A DNA stretch of 49,576 nucleotides. Origin: Thermincola carboxydiphila (GTDB lineage: Bacteria; Bacillota; Thermincolia; Thermincolales; UBA2595). The stretch spans positions 1 through 49,576 of the forward strand of contig JAENZX010000025.1 of the NCBI GenBank assembly GCA_016841045.1, read 5' to 3'. Below the pieces are notes generated by a model. It worked only from the letters and a program-made list of their open reading frames with translations. It searched no databases and was not told where the DNA came from. Within the stretch, counting starts at the first letter, position 1; every line of letters begins with the position of its first letter. Both the position numbers and the translations under genes were made by a program. Shown here in pieces: positions 7,535-15,703 of the stretch.

Positions 7535-7648
7535 TGTGAGTAAGTGTGGAGGGGTCTTTTGTTCAAAAGATTTCACTAAAAAGATATTTTGGACAAGTAA
7601 GATGGTGGATGGTGAAGCATTGTTGTAAAAACAAGGGAAGTGATTCAA

Positions 7649-7936
7649 TTGGCAAGGAAATGGTTTAAAGTTGGGACAGTTTATGGCCACTGTGGAGCTG
7701 GCCAGGGGATAGATGTATGCATTCCCATTTATGCTGCAAATGTGATGCAGGCCAGATGCAGGGTTATCAAGATGAGCGGTGTAAAGAAGAGATTTAAATA
7801 TATGTGGAACGTCGAAGAAGTTACCAATGAGTTTGAACTTAAGGCCATCAGGAAGCGGTGGATTGAGTTTAAGCTTAGGATGTGGGCCCGGGAAAGGGCC
7901 AGGAAAACAAGAAGGTTTAAGAGAAGAGTTGGGTAA
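7649..7936 (+). CDS. Hypothetical phage protein
   Basis: A 95-residue protein, unknown. The first half is beta-like (FKVGTVYGHCGAGQGIDVC), the second half strongly basic and helical (KAIRKRWIEFKLRMWARERA, RKTRRFKRR), so nucleic-acid binding is possible. TTG at 7649 is preferred to GTG at 7640 because the Shine-Dalgarno site agggaag touches the GTG. Its stop lies inside the terminator of the antisense unit described below. Confidence 0.55.
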   Translation: MARKWFKVGTVYGHCGAGQGIDVCIPIYAANVMQARCRVIKMSGVKKRFKYMWNVEEVTNEFELKAIRKRWIEFKLRMWARERARKTRRFKRRVG

Positions 7937-7960
7937 AATAAAAAATCCGCATCCAGCGGG
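7936..7960 (-). terminator. Minus-strand terminator of the small antisense unit
   Basis: Read on the - strand, CCGC-TGGAT-GCGG is followed by ATTTTTTATTTT, a compact rho-independent terminator. It ends the transcript that would start near 8133 and carry the 25-residue peptide. Confidence 0.6.
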
Positions 7961-7993
7961 TAATTTCATATATTTATAATTATTGTGGCCTAA

Positions 7994-8019
7994 CACCGGA
8001 AGGTTTTAACCTTCTGGTG
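7994..8019. other. Hairpin in the 3' UTR of the antisense unit
   Basis: caccggaagg and ccttctggtg can pair over 10 bp (one G-U pair) around ttttaa. It has no T-run on either strand, so it is more likely an RNA-stability or pairing element than a terminator. It lies just beyond the stop of the minus-strand peptide. Confidence 0.55.
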
Positions 8020-8032
8020 CATGGGGCTGTTA

Positions 8033-8110
8033 CTACTGTAATATAAGGCTAATGATGGTTATAATGCTCATACAGAACACCATTAGCGCAAGTAGGTAAC
8101 TACCTCCCAT
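8033..8110 (-). CDS. 25-residue hydrophobic peptide (toxin- or holin-like)
   Basis: On the - strand, ATG at 8110 begins a 25-residue peptide (MGGSYLLALM... to SLILQ) that is a single membrane span with no charged residue. aaggggg lies 8 bp upstream. A GTG at 8119 would add three residues but touches the Shine-Dalgarno site. The peptide has its own extended -10 promoter and terminator, and the RNA of about 195 nt has a long structured 3' UTR. This is the usual design of type I toxin mRNAs or holin-like toxins. No known family (TxpA, BsrG, Fst) is recognised by sequence. Confidence 0.5.
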   Translation of the reverse strand: MGGSYLLALMVFCMSIITIISLILQ

Positions 8111-8139
8111 AGTGGCCACCCCCTTATTTTATTGCAACC

Positions 8140-8168
8140 ATTATACCAAATAAAAAGAAATAGCTGAA
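8140..8168 (-). promoter_or_regulatory. Extended -10 promoter for the antisense peptide
   Basis: On the - strand TGG-TATAAT (perfect -10 at 8145-8140 with an upstream TG) lies about 15 bp before the Shine-Dalgarno site. The best -35 is a weak TTCAGC 17 bp upstream, which an extended -10 tolerates. Confidence 0.55.
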
Positions 8169-8237
8169 CAGGAAAATAAAGAGGAATACACCTTCTTTTG
8201 TCGAAGATGGAAGAAAACGGCAGGAGGAGGTGGAACG

Positions 8238-8420
8238 ATGCCGGAGTGTAAAGACGTTATTTACTATGTTATTTCGGTTGTCGGTATTATGGTAACAGGC
8301 TATTTTAGTTATTTATTATATAAGGTGTCTCAAAGAATGGCTGAAATTGCAGATGAAACTAAGCGTATACAAGAACGAATGTCTATAAATGATGAAGTCA
8401 GAATGACATATGGAAAATAG
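8238..8420 (+). CDS. Small membrane protein
   Basis: A 60-residue protein with one span at about residues 8-27 (YYVISVVGIMVTGYFSYLLY) and a charged cytoplasmic tail (EIADETKRIQERM). ATG follows aggaggtgg. Between the late regulator and terminase it could be a small membrane accessory protein; the function is unknown. It ends at a terminator. Confidence 0.6.
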   Translation: MPECKDVIYYVISVVGIMVTGYFSYLLYKVSQRMAEIADETKRIQERMSINDEVRMTYGK

Positions 8421-8429
8421 AGTGCACTT

Positions 8430-8457
8430 AGAGCTCCTAACCGGGCTCTTTTCTTTA
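8430..8457 (+). terminator. Terminator before terminase genes
   Basis: Short stem agagc...gctct followed by tttctttat. It precedes the terminase operon. Confidence 0.55.
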
Positions 8458-8502
8458 TACCCAAGTCAAACAATATCCCCCGGAGGTGGGCGGTGATGTA
8501 AC

Positions 8503-9276
8503 GTGGCAAGAGAACGAGACCCAAATAGAGATAAGGCGTATCAAATATGGTTGGAACATAAAGGAAATATCACCAACCGCAGGATTGCAGAAACCCTCGG
8601 AGTGAATGAGAAAAAAGTTGCTGTCTGGAAGCAGCGTGACCAATGGGGTAAACAATCAGGGTGTGTTGTACAACAAAAAAAGAAGGGAAAGAAAAATGTT
8701 GTACAACGAAAGGCCGGTGCCCCAAAAGGCAACAAGAATGCGGTTAACCATGGAGCCCCCAAAGGCAATAAAAACAATGAAAAACACGGCTTTTTCGCAA
8801 AGATATTCCCTGATGATCCAGACGTGCGGAATATCGTTGAGCATATAGGCGAACAAATCCAAAACCCGCTTGATATCCTCTGGGACCAGATAGTTATTCA
8901 GTACACAGCCATAGCCAGGGCCCAGAAGTTGATGTATGTCAGGGATCAGGATGATATCAAGAAGCACCTCAAAAAGGTACAGACAGGTAAGGTCAACATG
9001 AAGGAATGGGAATTCCAGTATCCCTGGGACCGTCACGCTAACTTCCTACAGGCTCAGGCTAGGGCAATATCGGCCCTGCTTAGCACCATAGAGAAGTATC
9101 AAAAGATGCTGCCCAAGACACTGGAGAACGAGGAACAGCGGCTTAAGGTTGATAAACTGAAGGCTGAGATTAACAACCTCAATAACACCGGCAATGAAGA
9201 TGCCGATGATTGGGTGAAGGCTATCCAGGAGGTAGCCGAACGGCGGAAGGCTCAGGTGAAGGCCAATGAGCAATAA
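8503..9276 (+). CDS. terS: Terminase small subunit
   Basis: A 257-residue protein opening with ARERDPNRDKAYQIWLEHKG and then a helix-turn-helix (NRRIAETLGVNEKKVAVWKQ) that recognises the phage pac/cos DNA. A Lys/Gly/Asn-rich linker with GAPKGNKNA repeats follows, a typical sequence of Bacillota small terminases, and the C-terminal helices are for oligomerisation. It acts with TerL to start packaging. GTG start at 8503. It overlaps terL by 11 bp. Confidence 0.85.
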   Translation: MARERDPNRDKAYQIWLEHKGNITNRRIAETLGVNEKKVAVWKQRDQWGKQSGCVVQQKKKGKKNVVQRKAGAPKGNKNAVNHGAPKGNKNNEKHGFFAKIFPDDPDVRNIVEHIGEQIQNPLDILWDQIVIQYTAIARAQKLMYVRDQDDIKKHLKKVQTGKVNMKEWEFQYPWDRHANFLQAQARAISALLSTIEKYQKMLPKTLENEEQRLKVDKLKAEINNLNNTGNEDADDWVKAIQEVAERRKAQVKANEQ

Positions 9277-10702
9277 GCCGTATAATGTTGTAGTTGACCT
9301 ACTTGACCTATATTGGGATGAACCGGTTGCTTTTTCTGAGGATATGTTGGGGTTTTACCCGGATGAAGAGCAGGCTGCAGTAATGATAGATGTTGCAAGG
9401 CATGGCAAGGTTAGTGCCAGATCAGGTCAGGGTGTAGGGAAGACCGCTTTAGAGGCGGTCTTAATTATTTGGTTTTTATGCTGTCGGCCATTTCCGCGGG
9501 TAGTGGCCACAGCTCCAACGAAACAGCAGCTGTATGATGTGCTTTGGGCAGAAGTTGCCAAGTGGCTAAGCAATTCCAAGGTTGAGCGGCTGCTGAAGTG
9601 GACCAAGACAAAAGTATATATGGTTGGCTATGAAGACCGCTGGTTTGCCACTACTAGAACGGCTACCAGGCCCGAGAACATGCAGGGCTATCATGAAGAC
9701 CATATGCTTTTCATCGTTGTTGAGGCATCCGGTGTTGCTGATCCGATACTCGAGGCAATCATCGGTACCTTGTCGGGAATTGAAAACAAGCTTCTGATGT
9801 GTGGTAACCCTACTAAACTCAGTGGGGTATTTTACGATAGTCATAACCGAGATAGGGCTGATTATAAAACCCATAAGATATCGGCCAGGACATCAAATCG
9901 TACCTCAAAAGAAAACATTGCTATGCTGGAGCGGAAGTACGGTAAAGACTCTGACGTGGTACGTGTCAGGGTAGACGGTGAGTTTCCCAAGGCTGAGGCT
10001 GATTCGTTTATTGCCCTTGAAATTGCCGAACTGGCCGCACAGTGTAAGGTGGCCTTAGCCGGTGGAGTATTGCATCTAGGGGTTGACGTTGCCAGGTTCG
10101 GTGATGATGAGACTGTCATAGCCCCGCGGATAGGCGGCAAGGTGTTTAACCTAAGATGTTACAACAAACAGGATACCATGGTTACGACAGGATGGGTATT
10201 GTCTGCAGCTGCAGAGTTCCTTAGCTTATTCCCCAATATTGTACAGGTACAGATTAAAGTAGATGATGACGGTGTCGGCGGTGGAGTTACCGATCGGCTA
10301 AATGAGGTTATAGCAGAGAGCAGCTTCCCGGTACCGTATATTGTTATCCCGGTACACAACGGCGGCAAGGCCAATGATGAGCATTATGATAACATGGGTA
10401 CAGAGTGCTGGGCGGTAGTCAGGGAACTGCTACAGCAAAACTTCTCTCGGCATATGCAGGGCAACGAACCATTTGTCGAGCTGCCTGATGATGAGATGCT
10501 TATCAGTCAGCTGACCACCAGGAAGTACCGCATGACCAGCCGCGGAAAAATTGCGCTGGAGCGAAAAGAGGACATGAAAAAGCGAGGGCTTAAGTCACCT
10601 GACCGGGCTGATGCGGTAGCATTGGCGTTTGTTGAAGGTGTGGTCATGGCCTATGATGAGATTCACGAAGATCCCGACTATGATATCCACATAGAAGAGT
10701 AG
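9266..10702 (+). CDS. terL: Terminase large subunit
   Basis: A 478-residue packaging motor. Walker A is SGQGVGKT (53-60), Walker B is MLFIVVEA (147-154) with the catalytic acid E153, and the C-terminal RNase-H-fold nuclease has GVDVARFGDDE (272-282) and KVDDDGVGGG (331-340) with metal-binding aspartates. It translocates DNA into the prohead by ATP hydrolysis and cuts concatemers. The length is normal for the family. It follows terS with overlap and precedes the portal gene by 8 bp. Confidence 0.93.
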   Translation: MSNKPYNVVVDLLDLYWDEPVAFSEDMLGFYPDEEQAAVMIDVARHGKVSARSGQGVGKTALEAVLIIWFLCCRPFPRVVATAPTKQQLYDVLWAEVAKWLSNSKVERLLKWTKTKVYMVGYEDRWFATTRTATRPENMQGYHEDHMLFIVVEASGVADPILEAIIGTLSGIENKLLMCGNPTKLSGVFYDSHNRDRADYKTHKISARTSNRTSKENIAMLERKYGKDSDVVRVRVDGEFPKAEADSFIALEIAELAAQCKVALAGGVLHLGVDVARFGDDETVIAPRIGGKVFNLRCYNKQDTMVTTGWVLSAAAEFLSLFPNIVQVQIKVDDDGVGGGVTDRLNEVIAESSFPVPYIVIPVHNGGKANDEHYDNMGTECWAVVRELLQQNFSRHMQGNEPFVELPDDEMLISQLTTRKYRMTSRGKIALERKEDMKKRGLKSPDRADAVALAFVEGVVMAYDEIHEDPDYDIHIEE

Positions 10703-10710
10703 GTGAGACG

Positions 10711-12267
10711 ATGGTATCAATATTAAAACCACTGGCAGAGCGGGTATTAAAAGATGACCTGTCCGTGATGCAGGAGAGTATCAATAAGCTTACCGAAGCT
10801 GTGAGCAGCCTGCAGATAGAGGAACGCGGGTGGATAAATGTATCCCAGTCTTTTGTTCCATGGGAAGTGACAGGCGAAGAACGGCAAAGGGTTATAGAAA
10901 AGCTCCGTAACGTGGCAAAGAAAAACCCGCTGGCCGGACGCATTGTGGAAATCAAATGCCATTTTACTATGGGCCAGGGTATCAGCTTTAAAGCTGAGGA
11001 CCCGGAAGTACAGGAAGTACTCAAGGAGTTCTGGAAGGATGAATCAAATAAGTGGTTCCAGCGACAGACTCAGCTCTCCGACGATCTGGAAATCGATGGG
11101 GAGTTTTTTCTGCGGTTTTTTACAAACGAAATCACTGGCCGGGTCCAGGTGCGGTGCATTCCAGCCTGGCAGATAACTGATATCGTAACTGACCAGGAGG
11201 ATGCAGAAACACCACTATTCTATAAACGCGAATGGGTAGAGCAAAAATGGGACCCGGAATCCAAGTTGTATGTCATCGTCAAATACCATACCGGGACAGA
11301 TGCAGACTATATCCCGGCAAATGAAATTCTGCATGTTAAAGTTGGTACCCCGCTGTATGCTAAGTTTGGCAACTCACCACTTTACCGGGTGTACAACTGG
11401 ATTAATGCATATACCGAATGGCTGGAGGATAGGGCCAAGTTAAACAAAGCCAGGGCAGCATTTGCCTGGAAAAAGAAGGTGAAAAGCATTGTATCCGGAG
11501 TGGCTAATGCAGCGGCTAACGCCATATCGGCACTAAATAAGATTGTTACCGGTACAGAAAAAGCAACACCTCCTAAGATTGGTGGGGTTATCGTCGAGAA
11601 TGATGGCGTCGAGTGGAGTATCGTTAACTCTGATGTTAAGGCAGACAATGCCAGCGAAGATGGCAGGGCCATTAAACTGATGATTATAGCCGGAAGCGGG
11701 ATATTTGAACACTGGTTCGGTGATTCCAAGATATCTACCCGTGCCGGTGCTGATTCAATGGAAATACCGATGGTCCGGATGTTCGAGTGGCGCCAGAAGT
11801 TTTTTGAGGAAGCGGTCTTTAGGCCAATATTCCGGCGTGTAATCCGCGCGGCGATTGATGCTGGCAAACTGCCAGAGAAAACCAAGGTAACTCGACAGGA
11901 AGAGGGCAAAGAGTACGAACTAGATATAGACACTGAACAAGTTAATATCGACATTGACTTCCCGCCGTTGGTGGCTAAGGACATCGATAAGATGACCACT
12001 GCCATAATTAAGCAGATTCAGGAGGGGCTTAAGTCTAAGCAAACTGGTGCTATGGAACTGGGTGTTGAGGATTGGGAGATGGAAAAACTCCTGATGATGG
12101 AAGAAGAAGAGGAAAGGGCCAATAAAGCGCGGGAAGATGAAACCAATAAATACCCGCCGTTTAACCCTCCTAAGCCTAATGACAAGGGTAATGACAAAGG
12201 TACAGATAATGGTACCGACGATGGTAATAAGCCTGTGCCTCCCGATGATGAGAGCGGTGATGAGTAA
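10711..12267 (+). CDS. Phage portal protein
   Basis: A 518-residue protein in the portal position, between terL and the MuF gene. The portal-like core includes ADYIPANEILHVKVGTPLYAK and the WLEDRAKLNKARAAFAWKKK segment. The C-terminus is a disordered Asp/Asn/Gly/Lys/Pro-rich tail (KGNDKGTDNGTDDGN). Portals form the dodecameric vertex through which DNA enters and leaves the head. The stop overlaps the next ATG (TAATG). Assignment is by context and general sequence rather than by a single motif. Confidence 0.85.
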   Translation: MVSILKPLAERVLKDDLSVMQESINKLTEAVSSLQIEERGWINVSQSFVPWEVTGEERQRVIEKLRNVAKKNPLAGRIVEIKCHFTMGQGISFKAEDPEVQEVLKEFWKDESNKWFQRQTQLSDDLEIDGEFFLRFFTNEITGRVQVRCIPAWQITDIVTDQEDAETPLFYKREWVEQKWDPESKLYVIVKYHTGTDADYIPANEILHVKVGTPLYAKFGNSPLYRVYNWINAYTEWLEDRAKLNKARAAFAWKKKVKSIVSGVANAAANAISALNKIVTGTEKATPPKIGGVIVENDGVEWSIVNSDVKADNASEDGRAIKLMIIAGSGIFEHWFGDSKISTRAGADSMEIPMVRMFEWRQKFFEEAVFRPIFRRVIRAAIDAGKLPEKTKVTRQEEGKEYELDIDTEQVNIDIDFPPLVAKDIDKMTTAIIKQIQEGLKSKQTGAMELGVEDWEMEKLLMMEEEEERANKAREDETNKYPPFNPPKPNDKGNDKGTDNGTDDGNKPVPPDDESGDE

Positions 12268-13538
12268 TGCCACCGTCTGATATTGATAAGCTGGAGAAAC
12301 TCCATGATAAGCTCAACCGTAAACTGGAGAAGTGGGAGCGGAAAAAGCTTAAGGCCCTACTCAAAAGCTTCCGGGAAGCAGAGAAGGAGATAAAGGCCCT
12401 GCTGGTGGACGCGGCTGAATGGGAAAAGGTCCGGCTTGAATCACTCCTGGCCGAGGTTGACCGTATCATTGATAAGCTTGACCATAAAGCTGAAATGTGG
12501 GTTAAGGGCCAGGGCGATGTGCAGCCTGGGGATGTGGCCGCAAACCTGTCTCAGTACCCGGCACTGACCGGTGGAGAAGCAGCCTTAACATCGATCGGTA
12601 TATCAGCTACATTTACAGCTGTACACATGCCGGTGCTGTCCTATATGCAGGATTACAATCTGGGTCTCATAAAGAATGTTACCCATCAACTGAGGGAGCA
12701 GATAAAAGAGCATCTTAAGCGCGGGTACATAATGGGTGATAGTATCCCAGACATAGCCAAGCGGCTGCGTGACACTAAGCTGAATAAGGGTGTGTGGCCA
12801 ACTATTGAAAAACGGGCCGAGGTAATAGCCAGGACTGAAATACTCCGGGCAAGTAACCAGGGGGCTCTTACGGTATATAAGCAGTATGATGTTAAGCGGG
12901 TGCGCTGGCTGACGGCTGCAGATGAGCGAGTGTGCTCGGTGTGCGGTCCGTTGCACCGAAGGGTGTTCCCAATTGACCAGATACCGTTCGGTGGACCCCC
13001 GGCTCATCCACGGTGTCGATGCTTTGCTACAGCTAATATTGCAACGTCTGAAGAAGAGGGCAGATTGTTGGATGATGAAGCTAGGCAAAATGCTGAGGAA
13101 TTTAAGGTGAGGGAAAATGAAAAGAGCGCTAAGAGGCAGGAAAAAGTTGCTGAGAAAATTAAGTTAGAGGAAGAATACCGGGCAGATATTAAGTCAGGTA
13201 AATATAAATTAACTGTAAGGGAAAATATTCAAAAGAGGCACATAGAAGGGACAAAAGAGTATCTGGATTACGTTGCAAGGCTCGAACAAAAGGGAAGCAA
13301 AGTTAAACCTAGTATTCTGTCTGTAGATGCCCAGGCATTGATTAACAGATTTGCGGGAACCGGTAGGATTATTGTTCAGAAAAAGGGGGGACCTCCTAAA
13401 GAAGTAATAGACGCTGGTACAGTAGTCGGTAAGTACTTTGATGAAGGTAGTGGGAAATTTCTTGAAAGTACCAGGGCAATGATAGTATACTCAAGTAAAG
13501 GGATACATGTTTATCCCGCCGCCCCAGCCAAGGAGTGA
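12267..13538 (+). CDS. MuF minor head protein fused to type 50 polymorphic toxin
   Basis: A 423-residue protein. Residues about 140-255 are the MuF/SPP1 gp7 head-morphogenesis domain, with RAEVIARTEILRASNQGAL, DERVCSVCGPLHRRVF and the terminal HPRCRC metal-binding pattern. Residues 256-310 are a charged linker. Residues about 311-423 match the polymorphic toxin type 50 (Ntox50) pattern: KRHIEGTKEY, FAGTGRIIV, an iG-type turn, and YSSKGIHVYP near the end. Such C-terminal domains are predicted toxins delivered with the virion or used in lysogen competition. A small acidic gene 6 bp downstream is the probable immunity protein. Confidence 0.85.
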   Translation: MPPSDIDKLEKLHDKLNRKLEKWERKKLKALLKSFREAEKEIKALLVDAAEWEKVRLESLLAEVDRIIDKLDHKAEMWVKGQGDVQPGDVAANLSQYPALTGGEAALTSIGISATFTAVHMPVLSYMQDYNLGLIKNVTHQLREQIKEHLKRGYIMGDSIPDIAKRLRDTKLNKGVWPTIEKRAEVIARTEILRASNQGALTVYKQYDVKRVRWLTAADERVCSVCGPLHRRVFPIDQIPFGGPPAHPRCRCFATANIATSEEEGRLLDDEARQNAEEFKVRENEKSAKRQEKVAEKIKLEEEYRADIKSGKYKLTVRENIQKRHIEGTKEYLDYVARLEQKGSKVKPSILSVDAQALINRFAGTGRIIVQKKGGPPKEVIDAGTVVGKYFDEGSGKFLESTRAMIVYSSKGIHVYPAAPAKE

Positions 13539-13544
13539 TTATAG

Positions 13545-13766
13545 ATGACGGAACTGATTAACAAGTTAAATAGCTTAAAATACAAAAAGGTAAAAATGAC
13601 TTATAGTGATGGCGAGGAAGTAATTTGTAAACCGTTGCAGTACCTTGAAGAGGATTACGAATCATACCTAGTCGAGGTCTTGGAGCAGTCTACAAACTTT
13701 CCGCCAGGGCAGCTTCTTGAAGTAGAAGGGGATGAAATCAAATCGATTATTGAAATAACTCAATAA
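13545..13766 (+). CDS. Probable immunity protein for the MuF toxin
   Basis: A 73-residue acidic protein (MTELINKLNSLKYKKVKMTYSDG...), with an Sm-like beta pattern (KVKMTYSDGEEVICKPL, ESYLVEVLE). It has no known phage-head family. It lies 6 bp after the toxin-fused MuF gene and just before a terminator, exactly where immunity genes of polymorphic toxins sit. Assignment is by context, size and charge; no immunity family is recognised. Confidence 0.6.
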   Translation: MTELINKLNSLKYKKVKMTYSDGEEVICKPLQYLEEDYESYLVEVLEQSTNFPPGQLLEVEGDEIKSIIEITQ

Positions 13767-13793
13767 CTAAATGCAGCATAACCATAGAGGATT

Positions 13794-13820
13794 AAAAGGC
13801 CAGTAGGCCTTTTTCTTTTT
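13794..13820 (+). terminator. Terminator after the toxin-immunity pair
   Basis: aaaaggcc-agta-ggcctttttctttttg forms an 8-bp stem with a T-rich tail. It may lower, but not stop, read-through into the protease gene. Confidence 0.75.
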
Positions 13821-13841
13821 GCACAGAAAGGACGTGATTAT

Positions 13842-13907
13842 ATGGCGAAAAGGTGCAGGGCACCAACCAATACTTTTGTCCAATCAAATTGGAGGTGGAG
13901 ATTTTGA
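13842..13907 (+). CDS. Short leader peptide before the protease gene
   Basis: ATG at 13842 behind gaaaggacg starts a 21-residue basic and aromatic peptide (MAKRCRAPTN... WRWRF). Its stop (TTTTGA) overlaps the TTG start of the protease/scaffold gene, so translation of the leader may pass ribosomes on to that weak start. It could also be a remnant of a lost gene. Confidence 0.4.
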   Translation: MAKRCRAPTNTFVQSNWRWRF

Positions 13908-15322
13908 AAAAATTGTATAAGGCATTACAAAACTTAATAAGTCAGGGTAAACCGATACCTGAGGACCTAAAAGAAGCCATGTCTTTCGGGGATATACGTG
14001 ACAAGCTGATTGATATGATTGACCCGAAAAATGAACAGGGGAACCGAACTTACCGTTATTGGATCAGTAATGACCGTATTTTCCCTGACCATGTAATTGT
14101 TGAAGATGAACATGAGAAAAAACATTATCGAGTGGGATATTCGGTAGATGCTCAGGAAAACATCACCATAGGTCAGTGGCAAGAAGTCGAACAGGTATGG
14201 CAGGTTAAGCCGGGAGGGGCCACAGTACCTTCACCAGATTCTACACCCATTAAAGAGTCAGCCCAGGAAAATGATATAACCGGACCCTCGTGTTTACTGG
14301 AGGCCATGGCCGAACCTGACGGAAAATCGTTCCGAGTCACGGTGGTAAAGCCCGGCTGGAACAGGACTTTGGACGGTAAGCCCGGCGATAAGTATTACAC
14401 TGTACAAGCTTGCACATCATTGGTGCCACTGTTAGAAAATCGCAAGGCTTATGCTGATCATCCGACAAAACAGGAAGAAAACATGCGGCCCGAGAGGTCT
14501 ATCAGGGATCTGGTGGGTTATTATAGTGATGCCAGACAGGAGACTGATGGTCGGGTTACAGCATTGCTCCATGTTATCGAATCTGCTTCATGGCTTCGTT
14601 CCCTTCTTAAAGAAGCAGGACACTTAGTGGGACCCAGTATTAATGGTCATGGTCTGACCCGCATTGGGGATGCTGATGGCCGACGTGGGAAAATCGTTGA
14701 TTCTGTTACTTCTCTTCGTTCAGTTGACATTGTCACAGAGGCGGGGGCAGGAGGCAGTATAGATGCGCTTGTTGCGAGTGCGCGAAATGTAAAGGAGGAT
14801 GATACCGTGGATTGGAGCAAAATCTCAATTGACGAACTACGTCAAAACAGACCTGACCTGGTAAAAGTCATCGGTCAGGACCGCCTTAAAGAGGCAAAGG
14901 ATGAGTTTAAGACAGAGTTTGAGTCCCTGAAGGAGAGCGTTCAGGCAGTAGATGCTGAGAACAAAAAGCTGCGTGAAGAACTGACCGTAGAGCGCATTAA
15001 GGTTGCTGTGAAATCGAAGATTGGTGATCTGCTCCGTGAGAGCAAGCTGCCGGATGTGTCCCAGCGCAGGCTGGCAACCGTACTCGAAACCCGCGACTTT
15101 ACAAAAGAGGGTGCCATCGATGAGGAAGCCTTAAAAGAGGCTGTCAATGCCGCTGTCACCGAAGAGCGCGAATATCTGGCAAAGATAACCGAATCCGGCA
15201 AGGTAACCGGTATGGGCGGAGGCGGAGAAAAGCCCAATGTTGTTGAGCATGCCGCCAAAATACAGGACAAGTTTGACGGCCTCTTCGGTGTTGAGGCCAA
15301 GAAGGATGACACTCAAGAGTAA
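13904..15322 (+). CDS. Prohead protease fused to scaffold
   Basis: A 472-residue protein. After an N-terminal extension of about 120 residues comes a serine-protease domain with YADHP (probable catalytic His) and VGPSINGHG (probable catalytic Ser), ending at VDIVTEAGAGGS, as in Mu gpI-type prohead proteases. The last 170 residues are a charged coiled-coil scaffold (FESLKESVQAVDAENKKLRE). The enzyme matures the capsid and removes the scaffold. TTG at 13904 is preferred because ggaggtgg lies 7 bp upstream; a GTG at 13853 has no Shine-Dalgarno site. Confidence 0.83.
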   Translation: MKKLYKALQNLISQGKPIPEDLKEAMSFGDIRDKLIDMIDPKNEQGNRTYRYWISNDRIFPDHVIVEDEHEKKHYRVGYSVDAQENITIGQWQEVEQVWQVKPGGATVPSPDSTPIKESAQENDITGPSCLLEAMAEPDGKSFRVTVVKPGWNRTLDGKPGDKYYTVQACTSLVPLLENRKAYADHPTKQEENMRPERSIRDLVGYYSDARQETDGRVTALLHVIESASWLRSLLKEAGHLVGPSINGHGLTRIGDADGRRGKIVDSVTSLRSVDIVTEAGAGGSIDALVASARNVKEDDTVDWSKISIDELRQNRPDLVKVIGQDRLKEAKDEFKTEFESLKESVQAVDAENKKLREELTVERIKVAVKSKIGDLLRESKLPDVSQRRLATVLETRDFTKEGAIDEEALKEAVNAAVTEEREYLAKITESGKVTGMGGGGEKPNVVEHAAKIQDKFDGLFGVEAKKDDTQE

Positions 15323-15350
15323 AATCTTGTAGAAATGGAGGGGAAGCTGA

Positions 15351-15689
15351 ATGAAGAACCATGTTCAAAAGGGCCGGTACCTTTGGCTCAATGTCGGGGT
15401 CGGAGTCAAATCAGGGGACCCGGTAGCTGTCGGCCAGATTACTGGTGTGGCAACTATCGATGCTGATGCAAACGGTTATGCCACTGTTGATACTGAAGAG
15501 GTTTATGATCTGTCAGTGGCTGCAGTGGATGCCGGCGGAAACAGTGCTGTGGCAATCGGTGATAGCATCTATTATGTAGATGCCGACACACCGAAGCTTA
15601 GTAAGAAAAATACCGGTGTTTTATTCGGCACCGCCCTGGAGGTAATCAATGCCGGGGCAACTGATACCATTAATGTCAAACTTAAGTAA
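15351..15689 (+). CDS. Capsid cement protein (DUF2190)
   Basis: A 112-residue protein of the DUF2190 type: GVGVKSGDPVAVGQITGVA, VYDLSVAAVDAGGNSAVAIG, and GVLFGTALEVINAGATDTIN. DUF2190 proteins decorate and stabilise the capsid surface. The position between the protease/scaffold and the major capsid gene is typical. Confidence 0.85.
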   Translation: MKNHVQKGRYLWLNVGVGVKSGDPVAVGQITGVATIDADANGYATVDTEEVYDLSVAAVDAGGNSAVAIGDSIYYVDADTPKLSKKNTGVLFGTALEVINAGATDTINVKLK

Positions 15690-15703
15690 GGAGGGGATGA
15701 CCA

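Noticed and set aside
7413-7628. 71-residue frame overlapping the small basic gene
   Set aside because: No Shine-Dalgarno site; the overlapping frame 7346-7534 has a coupled start and more ordinary codons. A 30-codon tail (7536-7628) is possible but unsupported.
7352-7996. 214-residue proline-rich - strand frame
   Set aside because: It covers two + strand genes with Shine-Dalgarno sites and reads through the minus-strand terminator; composition is artefact-like.
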